Part shown: positions 29,532-39,623 of the stretch, piece after piece
How positions within the stretch are numbered: position 1 is the stretch's first letter
Layout: each line of letters starts with the position of its first letter
DNA from: Gammaproteobacteria bacterium RIFOXYD12_FULL_61_37
GTDB taxonomy: Bacteria > Pseudomonadota > Gammaproteobacteria > Chromatiales > Chromatiaceae
Assembly: GCA_001801995.1 (NCBI GenBank)
Contig: MGZB01000055.1
Coordinates: 39,129-103,128, forward strand
Reading direction: 5' to 3'
Length of the DNA stretch: 64,000 bases
Made by a program: the position numbers and the translations under genes
Notes under the pieces: generated by a model
What the model saw: the letters and a program-made list of their open reading frames with translations, nothing else
Told to the model about the DNA's origin: nothing
The model's database searches: none

Positions 29532-30497
29532 ATGGGCATCGAGATTGAACGCAAGTTTCTGGTGGTCAACGACGCCTGGCGCAGGCAGGTGGCCGCCAGC
29601 GAGCACCTGAGTCAGGGCTATCTCTGCAATCAGGGCAACAGCTCGGTCCGGGTGCGGATCGGCGGCAGCCAGGCCAATCTGAACATCAAGCGCGGCGGCC
29701 TGACCGTCACCCGGCTGGAGTACGAATACCCGATCCCGCTGGCGGACGCCAAGGAACTCCTGGCGGGACTCGCGGGCGGGCTGGTGGAGAAAACCCGTTA
29801 CCATGTCCGCTGCGGCGGTCATCTCTGGGACCTGGATGTCTTCGAGGGCGCGAACGCCGGTCTGATAATGGCCGAGATCGAACTGGGTTCGGAAGACGAA
29901 CCCTTCGAGATGCCCGCCTGGGCGGGCCGCGAAGTCTCCGGCGACCCGCGCTATTACAACGTCAACCTGATCGGCAATCCCTACTGCAACTGGCGGGAAG
30001 ATGCCGGGCGGATCGAGTCGCGGCGTATTGTCATCTCACTGCCGGAACAGCGGCTGAGTTTGTTCGAGGAGGGGCGGCTGGTGAAGGAATACCCCATCTC
30101 CAGCGGCGCCAACGGCCCCGGCGAACAGCGCGGTAGCGGCCGCACCCCAAGGGGACTGCATCGCATCCGCCTCAAGATCGGCCAGGATGCCGCGCCCGGC
30201 AGCGTCTTCGCCGGCCGGCGGCCAACCGGCGAGGTCTACTGCAACGAACTTTGCGAGCAGAACCCCCAGCGTGACTGGATACTGAGCCGCATTTTCTGGC
30301 TCACCGGCGCCGAACCGGGCCGTAACCGGGGCGGGCAGGTCGATACCCTGCGCCGCTTCATCTACATCCACGGCACCCCGGACAGCGAACCCCTGGGCGA
30401 ACCCCGCTCCCACGGCTGCATCCGCATGCGCAACGCCGATGTCATCGACCTCTTCGAGCGCGTTGCCAACGGGGACTGGGTGGAGATTCAGGGGTGA
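29532..30497 (+). CDS. CYTH domain fused to L,D-transpeptidase (YkuD) domain (321 aa)
   Basis: Residues 1-155 form a CYTH triphosphate tunnel domain: ExExK as EIERKF, then SSVRVRI, LNIKRG, RLEYEYPIP, VEKTRYHV, WDLDVFEG and AEIEL, all of the strands expected. Residues 163-321 form a YkuD L,D-transpeptidase domain with the His of IYIHGTPD (280) and catalytic SHGCIRM (293-299, Cys296). There is no signal peptide or membrane helix, so the transpeptidase fold would be cytosolic unless exported unusually. Only 3 nt after rlmD, probably the same transcript. I do not know this fusion as a described protein; its reaction is unknown. Confidence 0.82.
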   Translation: MGIEIERKFLVVNDAWRRQVAASEHLSQGYLCNQGNSSVRVRIGGSQANLNIKRGGLTVTRLEYEYPIPLADAKELLAGLAGGLVEKTRYHVRCGGHLWDLDVFEGANAGLIMAEIELGSEDEPFEMPAWAGREVSGDPRYYNVNLIGNPYCNWREDAGRIESRRIVISLPEQRLSLFEEGRLVKEYPISSGANGPGEQRGSGRTPRGLHRIRLKIGQDAAPGSVFAGRRPTGEVYCNELCEQNPQRDWILSRIFWLTGAEPGRNRGGQVDTLRRFIYIHGTPDSEPLGEPRSHGCIRMRNADVIDLFERVANGDWVEIQG

Positions 30498-30564
30498 TGC
30501 CTGATTTGCCGATGCTACAGCGGCTTGCTACTCTCAGGGCATGATCTAAACGGGAGGCGTATCG

Positions 30565-31125
30565 ATGGGCGCATTACCAGAAGCAATCTACCTTTCCCCC
30601 GAAGAATACCTGCTTTGGGAGAACGACCAGCCCGAGGGCGTAAAGCACGAGTACGTCAACGGGCAGGTCTATGCCATGGTCGGGGCGAGCCGGGGGCATA
30701 ATCAGGTCTCCATGCGGTTTGCTACCCGTTTGGCCTATCATCTGGAAGGCAGCAAATGCCAGGTCTTCCAGTCCGACATGAAGGTGGCCATCCAGACCCT
30801 CGGCAACAGCCGTTACTATTACCCCGATGTCCAGGTGGCCTGCGAGGAGGAGACGGCCTCCCACTACAACACCTCCCCCTGCCTGATCATCGAAGTTCTG
30901 TCCGAAAGTACCGCGAGAAAGGACCGCACCGAAAAACTGGCAAACTATCGCTTGATCCCCGCCTTGCAGGAATACCTGCTCTGTTCCCAGGATTCCCCGC
31001 ACATCGAGGTCTATCGCAAGCGGTCGGACTGGGCGCGGGAGACATTCGGCGCGGGCCAGGCCCTGATGCTGGAATCGGTCGGGCTGGAAGTGGCGGTGGA
31101 CGACATTTACGGTTTTCTGTCCTGA
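30565..31125 (+). CDS. Uma2-family putative endonuclease (186 aa)
   Basis: PD-(D/E)xK-like fold of the Uma2 (DUF820) family, abundant in cyanobacteria and some proteobacteria. YLSPEEYLLWENDQPEGVKHEYVNGQVYAM, in parts, gives the family opening; YYPDVQVAC and LIIEVLSEST carry the Asp and Glu of the active site; the C-terminus has KLANYRLIPALQEYLL. Role is unknown; nuclease activity is predicted only. A second Uma2 gene is at 61074. GGGAGG lies before the ATG. Confidence 0.85.
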   Translation: MGALPEAIYLSPEEYLLWENDQPEGVKHEYVNGQVYAMVGASRGHNQVSMRFATRLAYHLEGSKCQVFQSDMKVAIQTLGNSRYYYPDVQVACEEETASHYNTSPCLIIEVLSESTARKDRTEKLANYRLIPALQEYLLCSQDSPHIEVYRKRSDWARETFGAGQALMLESVGLEVAVDDIYGFLS

Positions 31126-31144
31126 TCGCCCTTCAGGTCACCGG

Positions 31145-31849
31145 CTAATCACCCATCCTCATACCCGCCAACCGATAACCCACCTGCAATTCGGTGAGCA
31201 GGTACTGGGGCTGGGTTGGGCTGTCCTCCAGTTTCTGCCGCAGGTTGCCCATGTAGATGCGCAGGTAGTGGCCCCGATCAGCGTAGCCGGGACCCCAGGT
31301 GTCGAGCAGGAGTTGGCGGTGTGTCAGGACGCGGCCGTGGCCCTTGATGAGGGCGGCGAGGAGACGGAATTCGGTGGGGGTGAGGTGGACCGGCTGGCCG
31401 GACTTGCTGACTTGGTGTTCCGCCAGATCGACCCGGACCTCGCCGAAGCTCACTTGGCTGGAACTGCCGCCGCTCAGACTGATGGCGCCACGCCGCAGTT
31501 GGGCTCGGACGCGGGCGAGCAGTTCGGGCACGCCGAAGGGTTTGACCAGGTAGTCATCGGCCCCGGCGTCCAGGGCGGCGACCTTCTCTTCCTCCCGGTC
31601 CCTGGCAGACAGAACCAGGACGGGAACACTGAGCCAGCCGCGCAGCTCACGGATCAGACTTTTCCCATCATCGTCCGGCAGCCCCAGATCGACGATGACC
31701 AGCCCTGGCTGGCGGCTCGCCGCCTCGATCAGGCCGCGCCGGGCGCAGTCGGCCTCGGCCACCTGATAGCCCTCGTCCTCCAGGGCCAGGCGCAGAAAGC
31801 GGCGGATGTTGTTGTCGTCCTCGATGATCAGGATGCGGACCGGGCTCAT
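31145..31849 (-). CDS. kdpE: KdpE response regulator
   Basis: OmpR/PhoB-type regulator turning on kdpFABC under potassium limitation or salt stress. Receiver: IIEDDNNIRRF, phosphoacceptor in VIVDLGLPDDDG, and KPFGVPEL. DNA-binding wing: LTPTEFRLLAALIKGHGRVL, then HYLRIYMGNLRQKLE. 234 aa. The ATG overlaps kdpD's stop by 4 nt (ATGA), so the pair is coupled; conserved order kdpD-kdpE. Confidence 0.93.
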   Translation of the reverse strand: MSPVRILIIEDDNNIRRFLRLALEDEGYQVAEADCARRGLIEAASRQPGLVIVDLGLPDDDGKSLIRELRGWLSVPVLVLSARDREEEKVAALDAGADDYLVKPFGVPELLARVRAQLRRGAISLSGGSSSQVSFGEVRVDLAEHQVSKSGQPVHLTPTEFRLLAALIKGHGRVLTHRQLLLDTWGPGYADRGHYLRIYMGNLRQKLEDSPTQPQYLLTELQVGYRLAGMRMGD

Positions 31850-34494
31850 TCCTCCTCCGGTTCCGGCGGGGTTCCCGCCGGCAGGGTGAAGCGGAAACGG
31901 GCGCCGCCCTCGGGCCGGTTTTCGGCGGAGATCCTGCCGCCGTGGGCCTCGACGATGATCCGGCTCAGGGCCAGGCCCAGGCCGACGCCGGGGGTGGCCG
32001 GTTCGCTCTCGCCGCGAGTGAAGGGCTCGAATAGCTTGTCCGCGTCCTTGAGCGGCAGGCCGGGGCCGTTGTCCTCCACCATCACCACCAGTTCCTCGTC
32101 CACCCGGCGCGCGCTCACGCGGATACGGCTGCCGGCGGGGGTGTATTTGGCGGCATTGTCGAGCAGATTGACCAGGACCCGCTCGATCAACAGGGCGTCG
32201 AACTCCACCAGGGGCAAGTCGGCGGGGACATCGGTCCGCACCTGATAGCGGGCCAGGGGCAGCCGAAGCTGGTGCAGGGCACTGCCCACCACCTCCTCGA
32301 CGGACTGCCATTCCTTGCGCAAGCGCGTCCCACCGCTTTGCAGCCGGGCCATTTCCAGCAGATTGGCCACCAGGCGGTGCATCTGCTCCGCCTCCTCGCG
32401 GATGGCGGCGGTCAGCTCGTGGCGGATCTGGGGCGAGGGGTCGCGCTCCAGGGTGCCGGCCAGGCCGATGATGGCGGTCAGGGGCGTCTTGAGATCATGG
32501 GACACCGCCGCCAGCAGGGCATTGCGCAGCCGCTGCCCCTCCATGTTGACCAGGGCCTCCTGGGCGACCTCGACATAATGGACCCGCTCCAGGGCCAGGG
32601 CGATTTGAGACAAGCAGGCATCCAGCAGCCGCCGTTCTTCCGGTTCGTCGAAGACCGCCGGGTGACGGGGTTGCAGGGCGCAGACGCCGCGCGTGCGCAT
32701 GGGGGCCTTGAGCGGCAGGTAGCGGGCGCTGGCGGCGGCCAATGTGGTGGTGCCGAGCCCCGCCTCCTGCTGATGATCGTAGACCCATTGGGCCACGCCC
32801 TCATCGGCCGGGCGGTTGCCGCAGGGGTGAACCCGCTCCTGGGCATCGGGCAACAGCACCGTCACCCCAGCATCGAATAGCGGGCCGAGATACTCCTCGG
32901 CGATGCCAACGATCTGGTCCTGCTTCAGCGCCCCGGAGAGCTGCCGCGCGATGTTGGCCAGGGCCATGGCGCGCCGCTCGCGCTGCACCGCGACCCTGGC
33001 CTCCAGCCGCAGCTTGGCGGCAAGCTGGCCGATGACGAGGGCGACCGCCAGCATCAGGGCAAAGGTGAAGAGGTATTGGCTGTCGTGGACGCTGAGGGAG
33101 CCGCGCGGCTCCACGAAAAAGAGATCGAAGCAGAGCACCGCCAGCAGCGAGGCCCAGGCGCCGGGACCGCGCCCGAAGCGGATCGAGACCAGGACCACCG
33201 TCAGCAGGAACAGCATCACCACATTGGCCAGATCGAAAAACCGCAGCAGGCCCGCCGCGAGCAGGGTGGCGCCGGCGCAGGCGAGGGTCGCCCAGAGGTA
33301 GCCGGACCAGGGCAGGGTTGCAGCCGGACGGGGTTGCGGCCGGTGACTGGGCTTGCCTTTCTCCAGACCGATCAGCACCACATCCAGATCGGGGTGGGTC
33401 TCGGCCAGCTTGTTGGCCACGCCGCTGAACCAGCGCAGCGGTCCGGGGCGCAGGGTGCGACCTACCACCAATTTGGTGGCGTTGCGGGCGCGGGCGAAGC
33501 TGGCCAGGGCCTCGGCGACGTGGGCGCCGGGGATGGTCAGGGTCTCGGCGCCGAGTTGCTCGGCCAGCTTGAGGACTTCCAGTGCTTGGCGCCGCCCCTT
33601 TTGCGCGCCCTCGCTCAATTCCGGATCGTCCACATGGACCGCGATCCAGTCGGCCTGCAACTTGGCCGCCAGGCGCGAGGCCTCGCGCACCAGCTTCTCG
33701 CCGCGAGCCCCCGAACCGACGCAGACCACCAGCCGCTCCCGCGCCTCCCAAACGGTGGCGATGGCCTGGTCAGTGCGGTAGGCCCGCATCTGCTCGTCCA
33801 CCCGGTCGGCGGTGCGGCGCAGGGCCAGCTCGCGCAGGGCGATCAGGTTGCCCTTGCGGAAGAAATTCTTGGCGGCGTGCCGGGCCATGTCGGGCAGATA
33901 GACCTTGCCCGCCGCCAGCCGGATCAGCAGCTCATCGGGGGGCAGATCGACCAGAGTCACATCGTCGGCCCGGTCGAAGACATGATCCGCCACCGTCTCC
34001 CGCACCCGCACCCCGGTGATGCCGGCGACGATGTCGTTCAGGCTCTCCAGGTGCTGGACGTTCAGCGAGGTATAGACATCGATCCCCGCCGCCAGCAGCT
34101 CCTCCACGTCCTGCCAGCGCTTGGCGTGGCGGCTGCCGGGGACATTGGAATGGGCCAGCTCATCGACGATGATCAGGGCCGGCGCCGCTGCCAGCGCCGC
34201 CTCCAGATCGAACTCCGGCAGCACCCGGCCCCGGTACTCGACCTTGCGCGACGGCAGCAGCGGCAAGCCGTCCAGCAACTGGAGCGTCTCCCGCCGCCCG
34301 TGGGTCTCCGCCACCCCGATCAGCAGATTCACCCCCTCCGCCTGCCGCTCCCGCGCCGCCAGCAGCATGGCGTAAGTCTTTCCCACGCCGGGACAGGCAC
34401 CGAAAAAGACCTTCAGCTTGCCGCGTTTGGCAGCGGCTTCCTGTTCTTTCAAGGACTCCAGCAGGCGATCGGGGTCGGGGCGTTGGGGGGGCAT
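31846..34494 (-). CDS. kdpD: KdpD osmosensitive potassium sensor kinase
   Basis: Membrane kinase for KdpE. The N-terminal KdpD domain has Walker A FGACPGVGKTYAML and LLDGLPLLP-type conserved parts. A universal stress protein domain follows (~250-370). Four membrane helices sit near 400-500. Then GAF, HisKA (SHDLKTPLTAIIG) and HATPase (NLLDNAAKY, EDNGPGLP, GVGLGLALS). 882 aa, full length. It is separated from kdpC by an orphan HicB-like gene, unusual for this operon. Confidence 0.93.
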   Translation of the reverse strand: MPPQRPDPDRLLESLKEQEAAAKRGKLKVFFGACPGVGKTYAMLLAARERQAEGVNLLIGVAETHGRRETLQLLDGLPLLPSRKVEYRGRVLPEFDLEAALAAAPALIIVDELAHSNVPGSRHAKRWQDVEELLAAGIDVYTSLNVQHLESLNDIVAGITGVRVRETVADHVFDRADDVTLVDLPPDELLIRLAAGKVYLPDMARHAAKNFFRKGNLIALRELALRRTADRVDEQMRAYRTDQAIATVWEARERLVVCVGSGARGEKLVREASRLAAKLQADWIAVHVDDPELSEGAQKGRRQALEVLKLAEQLGAETLTIPGAHVAEALASFARARNATKLVVGRTLRPGPLRWFSGVANKLAETHPDLDVVLIGLEKGKPSHRPQPRPAATLPWSGYLWATLACAGATLLAAGLLRFFDLANVVMLFLLTVVLVSIRFGRGPGAWASLLAVLCFDLFFVEPRGSLSVHDSQYLFTFALMLAVALVIGQLAAKLRLEARVAVQRERRAMALANIARQLSGALKQDQIVGIAEEYLGPLFDAGVTVLLPDAQERVHPCGNRPADEGVAQWVYDHQQEAGLGTTTLAAASARYLPLKAPMRTRGVCALQPRHPAVFDEPEERRLLDACLSQIALALERVHYVEVAQEALVNMEGQRLRNALLAAVSHDLKTPLTAIIGLAGTLERDPSPQIRHELTAAIREEAEQMHRLVANLLEMARLQSGGTRLRKEWQSVEEVVGSALHQLRLPLARYQVRTDVPADLPLVEFDALLIERVLVNLLDNAAKYTPAGSRIRVSARRVDEELVVMVEDNGPGLPLKDADKLFEPFTRGESEPATPGVGLGLALSRIIVEAHGGRISAENRPEGGARFRFTLPAGTPPEPEEE

Positions 34495-34576
34495 GGGAGT
34501 GAGGCTTTAGGCTTGAGACTTGAGGGAAGGAGGGCGAGCTAATTCAGCGGTGCGGCTGCTGTTGTCATCAGAAGCC

Positions 34577-34789
34577 TCATCCAGCGCGTGAATCCTGGGT
34601 GGTCATCAGTTTGGCCTGTTGATGGTGTTCTGCTTGCGCTTCCAGCAGCTTCCTGGCCACGTCACGCGCAATCTCCAACGTCTCGGTTATGGTGCGGCCT
34701 TGGGCGACCAGTCCCGGCACCTCGTCCGAGGTGGCCAGATACACAGCTTCCGGCAGTTTCTCGATATGCAAATTGGCAAACTGTTCCAT
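34577..34789 (-). CDS. orphan HicB-like/DUF1902-type protein (70 aa)
   Basis: MEQFANLHIEKLPEAVYLAT, then PGLVAQGRTITETLEIARDVARKLLEAQ is the antitoxin pattern of HicB-like proteins. GAGG 8 nt before 34789 fixes the start; the longer frame to 34906 is Arg-rich non-coding-like. No HicA-like partner is found on either side, so it is an orphan or regulates something in trans. It lies between kdpC and kdpD on the same strand. Confidence 0.72.
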   Translation of the reverse strand: MEQFANLHIEKLPEAVYLATSDEVPGLVAQGRTITETLEIARDVARKLLEAQAEHHQQAKLMTTQDSRAG

Positions 34790-34905
34790 GGGTTTACCTC
34801 GGTGCATGAAATTTCCTCCCCTGCTCCGTGGAGCAAGTGTAACGCCGCACAACCTGGGGCTGTAACGGATTCGGGAAAATGGACTAACCGGCACCCATCG
34901 ACCCA

Positions 34906-35484
34906 TCAGTTCCCCGCCACTGCATCCAGCGCCAGATTCAGCTCCAGCACATTCACCCGCGCCTCGCCAAAGATGCCGAGGCCGGGGCCTTCCACATGGG
35001 TCTCGATCAGGGCGCGCACCCGTTCCAGGGGCAGTTTACGTTCAGCGGAGATGCGTTCTTCCTGATAGTGAGCGGCTGCGGGGGAAATGTGGGGATCGAG
35101 GCCGCTGGCGGAGGCGGTGACCAGATCGGCGGGGGGAGGTCCCACATGATCCGGGTGGGCGGCGATGAGGCGGGTGATGCGGGCCTTGACGGCATCCACC
35201 AGGGCGGGGTTGCGCGGCCCCAGGTTGCTGCCGCTGGAGGCGAGACCGTTGTTCTCCATAGGGCCGGTCGCGGAGGGTCGGCTCCAGAAGTAGCGCGACG
35301 AGGAGAACGCCTGGCCGATCAGGCTACTGCCGATAACCTTGCCTTCCTGCTCGATCAGGCTGCCGTTGGCCTGGACCGGAAAAAGAACCTGGGCCAGACC
35401 GGTGACGGCCAGGGGATAGAGGAGCCCGGTCAGGAGGCTCAGTAGAGTGAACAGGACCAGGGCGGGACGGATAAGCTGTTTCAT
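34906..35484 (-). CDS. kdpC: KdpC subunit of the potassium P-type ATPase
   Basis: Single-span subunit that raises ATP affinity of KdpB and aids KdpA. TM helix near the N-terminus (LVLFTLLSLLTGLLYPLAV), then GSSLIGQAFSSSRYFWSRPSAT-like core with the conserved SNLGPRNPAL and SASGLDPHISPAAA. 192 aa from 35484. An ATG at 35499 exists but GAGG at 35495-35498 sits 9 nt from 35484, which I prefer. Separated from kdpB by an inverted repeat, whereas kdp genes usually abut. Confidence 0.92.
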   Translation of the reverse strand: MKQLIRPALVLFTLLSLLTGLLYPLAVTGLAQVLFPVQANGSLIEQEGKVIGSSLIGQAFSSSRYFWSRPSATGPMENNGLASSGSNLGPRNPALVDAVKARITRLIAAHPDHVGPPPADLVTASASGLDPHISPAAAHYQEERISAERKLPLERVRALIETHVEGPGLGIFGEARVNVLELNLALDAVAGN

Positions 35485-35498
35485 TTCGAATAACCTCA

Positions 35499-35590
35499 TT
35501 TACCGCAAAGGACCCAAAGAAACGCAAAGGAATTCATTTTTCCCGAAAAGGATCTTCTTCCTTGGCGTACTTTGCGTCCTTTGCGGTTAA
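35499..35590. repeat. inverted repeat between kdpB and kdpC
   Basis: Arms 35499-35513 (TTTACCGCAAAGGAC) and 35576-35590 (GTCCTTTGCGGTTAA) match at 14 of 15 positions, with inner ACGCAAAG/CTTTGCGT pairing. A MITE- or REP-like dispersed element that could form a long hairpin in the transcript. Confidence 0.7.
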
Positions 35591-35598
35591 GCAGAATT

Positions 35599-37662
35599 TC
35601 AAACAAGCCCGACGGCCCCCAGCACCAGATCTATGACCTTGATGCCGATGAAGGGCGCGATCAGCCCGCCGCCGCCGTAGATCAAGAGATTCCGCCGCAG
35701 CAGGGGGGCGGCGGCCAGGGGGCGGTAGCGCACGCCCTTCAAGGCCAGGGGGATCAGGGCGACGATGATGAGGGCGTTGAAGATCACCGCCGAGAGGATG
35801 GCCGAGGCGGGGCTGTTCAGGCCCATCACATCCAGCGCCAGCAGTTGCGGGTAGGTGGTGGCGAAGGCAGCGGGGATGATGGCGAAGTACTTGGCCACGT
35901 CATTGGCCACCGAAAAGGTGGTGAGCGCCCCGCGTGTCATCAGCATTTGTTTGCCGACCTCGACGATCTCGATCAGCTTGGTGGGGTTGCTGTCGAGATC
36001 GACCATGTTGCCCGCCTCCTTGGCCGCCTGGGTGCCGCTGTTCATGGCCACGGCCACGTCGGCCTGGGCCAGCGCCGGGGCATCGTTGGTGCCGTCGCCG
36101 GCCATGGCCACCAGCCGTCCCTGGGCCTGGTGGTCACGGATCAGTTTCAGCTTATCCGCCGGGCGCGCCTCGGCCAGGAAGTCGTCCACCCCCGCCTCGG
36201 CGGCGATGGCGGCGGCGGAGAGACGGTTGTCGCCGGTGATCATGATGGTCTTGATCCCCATGCGCCGCAGTTCGGCGAAGCGCTCGCGGATGCCCCCCTT
36301 GACGATGTCCTTGAGTTCGATCACCCCCAGCACAGCCGCATCGTCGCAGACCACCAGGGGCGTGCCGCCGCGCCGGGCGACCTGTTCCACCAGCCCTTGC
36401 ACGGCGCTGGAGAAGACCCCGCCGAGGGACTCCACATGATGCCGGACCGCCTCGGCCGCCCCCTTGCGGACGCGGCGGTCGCCGATATCGACACCGCTCA
36501 TGCGGGTCTGGGCAGTGAAGGGGATGAAGTGGGCGTCGGCCAGTTCGCGGCCGCGCAGGCCGTATTTCGTCTTGGCGAGCACCACGATGGAACGGCCTTC
36601 GGGTGTCTCGTCGGCCAGGGAGGCCAGTTGCGCCGCCTCGGCCAGGATGCGCTCGTTCACGCGGGGCGCGGGCAGGAAGGCCGACGCCTGGCGGTTGCCC
36701 AGGGTGATGGTGCCGGTCTTGTCGAGCAGCAGCACGTCCACGTCGCCCGCGGCCTCCACTGCCCGGCCCGAGGTGGCGATGACATTGGCCTGCATCATGC
36801 GCCCCATGCCAGCCACACCGATGGCCGAGAGCAGCCCGCCGATGGTGGTGGGAATCAGACAGACCAGCAGCGCGACCAGCACCGTGATAGTCACAGGCTG
36901 GCCGGTCCCGGCGGCCTGGACGCTGTAGATCGAGAACGGCAGCAGGGTGGCGGTGGCCATGAGAAAGATCAGGCTGAGGGCCACCAACAGTATGGTCAGG
37001 GCGATCTCGTTGGGGGTCTTGCCGCGCTTGGCCCCCTCGACCATGGCGATCATGCGGTCCAGAAAGGCCTCGCCCGGATTGGCGCTGACCCGCAGCACCA
37101 GCCAGTCGGAGAGGATGCGGGTGCCGCCGGTCACGGCGGAGAAGTCGCCGCCCGATTCGCGGATCACCGGGGCCGATTCGCCGGTGATGGCCGATTCATC
37201 GACCGAGGCCACCCCCTCGATCACCTCGGCGTCGGCGGGGATGGTGTCGCCCGCCTCCACCAGGATGTAATCATCGATGCGCAGGCTTAAGGAGTCGGTC
37301 ACCGTGACCTTGGCCCCGTGGCGCGGCTCGGCCAGGCGCTTGGCCGCCACATTCTTGCGCGTGCCGCGCAGGGCAGCGGCCTGGGCCTTGCCGCGCCCCT
37401 CGGCCAGGGCCTCGGCGAAGTTGGCAAACAGCACCGTGAACCAGAGCCAGGCGGCGATGGAGAAAATAAAGCCAGCCGGAGCCTCCCCCTGGCCGGTCAG
37501 GGCCTGAATGCCCAGGATCGTGGTCAGCAGGCTGCCGGCCCAGACCAGGAACATCACCGGATTGCGTAATTGGGCAGCGGGGGCGAGTTTCAGGAAGGCA
37601 TCGGTCAGCGCGGCCTTTACCAACCGGGGTTCGAAGAGGGCGGTTTTTTGGGATTTAGACAT
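35599..37662 (-). CDS. kdpB: KdpB, catalytic P-type ATPase subunit
   Basis: Energises potassium uptake. Phosphorylation motif [14 protein letters not shown] (ITGESAPV), [10 protein letters not shown] hinge and several membrane helices are in place. 687 aa. The preceding non-coding DNA on its upstream side (37663-37815) is filled by an inverted repeat. Confidence 0.95.
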   Translation of the reverse strand: MSKSQKTALFEPRLVKAALTDAFLKLAPAAQLRNPVMFLVWAGSLLTTILGIQALTGQGEAPAGFIFSIAAWLWFTVLFANFAEALAEGRGKAQAAALRGTRKNVAAKRLAEPRHGAKVTVTDSLSLRIDDYILVEAGDTIPADAEVIEGVASVDESAITGESAPVIRESGGDFSAVTGGTRILSDWLVLRVSANPGEAFLDRMIAMVEGAKRGKTPNEIALTILLVALSLIFLMATATLLPFSIYSVQAAGTGQPVTITVLVALLVCLIPTTIGGLLSAIGVAGMGRMMQANVIATSGRAVEAAGDVDVLLLDKTGTITLGNRQASAFLPAPRVNERILAEAAQLASLADETPEGRSIVVLAKTKYGLRGRELADAHFIPFTAQTRMSGVDIGDRRVRKGAAEAVRHHVESLGGVFSSAVQGLVEQVARRGGTPLVVCDDAAVLGVIELKDIVKGGIRERFAELRRMGIKTIMITGDNRLSAAAIAAEAGVDDFLAEARPADKLKLIRDHQAQGRLVAMAGDGTNDAPALAQADVAVAMNSGTQAAKEAGNMVDLDSNPTKLIEIVEVGKQMLMTRGALTTFSVANDVAKYFAIIPAAFATTYPQLLALDVMGLNSPASAILSAVIFNALIIVALIPLALKGVRYRPLAAAPLLRRNLLIYGGGGLIAPFIGIKVIDLVLGAVGLV

Positions 37663-37683
37663 GATTCTGAATTCCTTGCCTTT

Positions 37684-37812
37684 ATGTAGGTCGGGTTAGG
37701 CGCGCAGCCCCACCTGATTTTGCCGGGCCGGAGAGGGTCAAGCGCGCCGTAACCCGGCAACCGGCGCCGAATGTCGGGTTACGGCGGAAATACCGCCTAA
37801 CCCGACCTACAT
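37684..37812. repeat. nested inverted repeat between kdpA and kdpB
   Basis: Outer arms ATGTAGGTCGGGTTAGGC (37684-37701) and its exact complement at 37795-37812; inner arms CGCCGTAACCCG (37745-37756) and complement 37775-37786. Two stacked hairpins of a common proteobacterial repeat type. May reduce kdpB/C expression relative to kdpA or act as an RNA stabiliser; untested. Confidence 0.78.
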
Positions 37813-37815
37813 GAC

Positions 37816-39522
37816 TCATCGCGGCACCCCGAAGAGTTGCAAATGTTCGATCACCGGGCCAAGCGCCAGGGCGGGGATGTAGGTGAGGGCGCCGATCAGG
37901 ATCACCGTGCCGACGAGCAGGGCGACGAACAAGGACCCATGAGTCGGCATGGTGCCGCTCGATGCCGCCAGACGGGGCTTGGCCGCCAGGCTGCCCGCAA
38001 TGGCCAGCACGGGGACGATGACGCCGAAGCGGCCGAGCGCCATGGCCAGGGCCAACATCAGGTTATAGAAGGGGGTGTTGGCGGAGAGGCCCGCAAAGGC
38101 CGAACCGTTGTTGTTGGCCGCCGAGGAGAAGGCGTAGAGCACCTCCGAGAAGCCCTGGCCGCCGGGATTGAGCATCCCGGCGCGCCCGGCATCGGCCAGG
38201 ACGGCGACGGCTGTCCCACCCAGCACCAGCAGAGGGGTGATGAGGATGGCGATGGAGACCATCTTCATCTCGAAGGAGCCGATCTTCTTGCCCAGGTATT
38301 CCGGGGTGCGGCCGATCATCAGCCCCGCCAGGAACACGGCCAACAGGGCGAACAGCAGCATGCCGTAGAGCCCCGAGCCGACCCCGCCGAAGACCACCTC
38401 GCCCAGTTGGATCAGCCACATTACCGCGCCGCCGCCCAGGGGCATGAAGCTGTCGTGCATGGCGTTGACCGCGCCGCAGCTTGCCGCCGTGGTGATGGTG
38501 GCGAACAGGGCCGAGGCCAGAATCCCGAAACGGGTCTCCTTGCCCTCCATATTGCCCATCGAACCGTCCATGCCGAGGTTCAGGAGTAGCGGATTGGCCT
38601 GGGACTCGGACCAGACCACCACCGCCAGCATACCCAGGAAGAGCAGGGTCATGGATGCCAGGACGGTTACACCCTGTCGCATGTCGCCCACCATCCGGCC
38701 GAACATAAAGACCAGTGCCGCCGGGATCAGGAAGATCGACAACATCTGGGCGAAATTGGCGACTGGTGTCGGGTTCTCAAAGGGATGGGCCGAGTTGGCG
38801 TTGAAGAAGCCGCCGCCGTTGGTCCCCAGCATCTTGATCGCCTCCTGGGAGGCCACCGGCCCCATGGGCAGGGATTGGGGCACCAAGGTCTCAACCGTTT
38901 GCACCTGCCGTGGGGCGTCCAGGTTCTGGATCACCCCCTGGCCGGCCAGAAAGAGTGCGAACAGGAAGGAGAGGGGTAGCAACAGCCAGAGGGTGGCGCG
39001 GCTCAGGTCCAGCCAGGCGTTGCCTATGTTTACTGCCGAGCGGTGCGCGAAACCACGTATCAGGGCCACCGCCACCGCGATGCCCGTCGCCGCCGAAAGG
39101 AAGTTCTGCACCCCCAGCCCCAGCATCTGGGTCAGGTGGCTCATGGTGGATTCACCGGCGTAGCCCTGCCAATTGGTATTGGTGACGAAGGAGACGGCGG
39201 TATTGAGGGCGGAATCGGGGCTGACCGCACCCATGGCCGCCGGATTGAACGGTAAATATCCCTGAAACTGCTGCAACAGATAGAGCGCAACCACGCCGAT
39301 CAGGTTGAACAGCAGCAGCGCCAGGGCGTAGCGCCACCAGGACATCTCCTCGTCCGTCGTGCCCATCAGACGCAGCAGGCCCCGCTCAGTGGCGGCCATC
39401 CAGCGGCAGCGTTCCGAGAGACGCCCCGCCAGCAGGGCCTCCAGATACTGGCCCAGGGGCCAGGCCAGGGCGAACAGCAGGCCGAAATAGAGCAAGGTTT
39501 GAAAGATCGCGGACGGGTTCAT
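37816..39522 (-). CDS. kdpA: KdpA, potassium-channel-like subunit
   Basis: Selectivity subunit with about ten membrane helices and four K+-channel-like loops. Conserved [37 protein letters not shown] and [15 protein letters not shown]. 568 aa. ATG 39522 overlaps the stop of kdpF; the longer frame would run over kdpF. Confidence 0.95.
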   Translation of the reverse strand: MNPSAIFQTLLYFGLLFALAWPLGQYLEALLAGRLSERCRWMAATERGLLRLMGTTDEEMSWWRYALALLLFNLIGVVALYLLQQFQGYLPFNPAAMGAVSPDSALNTAVSFVTNTNWQGYAGESTMSHLTQMLGLGVQNFLSAATGIAVAVALIRGFAHRSAVNIGNAWLDLSRATLWLLLPLSFLFALFLAGQGVIQNLDAPRQVQTVETLVPQSLPMGPVASQEAIKMLGTNGGGFFNANSAHPFENPTPVANFAQMLSIFLIPAALVFMFGRMVGDMRQGVTVLASMTLLFLGMLAVVVWSESQANPLLLNLGMDGSMGNMEGKETRFGILASALFATITTAASCGAVNAMHDSFMPLGGGAVMWLIQLGEVVFGGVGSGLYGMLLFALLAVFLAGLMIGRTPEYLGKKIGSFEMKMVSIAILITPLLVLGGTAVAVLADAGRAGMLNPGGQGFSEVLYAFSSAANNNGSAFAGLSANTPFYNLMLALAMALGRFGVIVPVLAIAGSLAAKPRLAASSGTMPTHGSLFVALLVGTVILIGALTYIPALALGPVIEHLQLFGVPR

Positions 39523-39623
39523 GACAGCTCCTCTGCATTGAACAGGGCGTAAAGCAGGTAAAGGAACAGCCCGGCCGCCGCCAGGCCCGCCAGCCAATGG
39601 ATCCAGGTGAAATCAAGGTGCAT
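39519..39623 (-). CDS. kdpF: KdpF-like stabilising peptide (34 aa)
   Basis: Tiny single-span peptide. From ATG 39623 it reads [20 protein letters not shown], then [14 protein letters not shown]. The YALFNAEEL ending matches KdpF (LVYALINAE). Its TGA overlaps the kdpA ATG (ATGA). KdpF binds between KdpA and KdpB and stabilises the complex. It is below common gene-finder limits, so easily missed. Confidence 0.85.
   Translation of the reverse strand: MHLDFTWIHWLAGLAAAGLFLYLLYALFNAEELS

Noticed and set aside
30565-31125. Uma2 genes as transposases or parts of an insertion sequence
   Set aside because: No terminal inverted repeats or target duplications are seen around either Uma2 gene.
33076-34542. 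488-codon open frame on the plus strand opposite kdpD
   Set aside because: Shadow of kdpD with low-complexity composition and no ribosome binding site.
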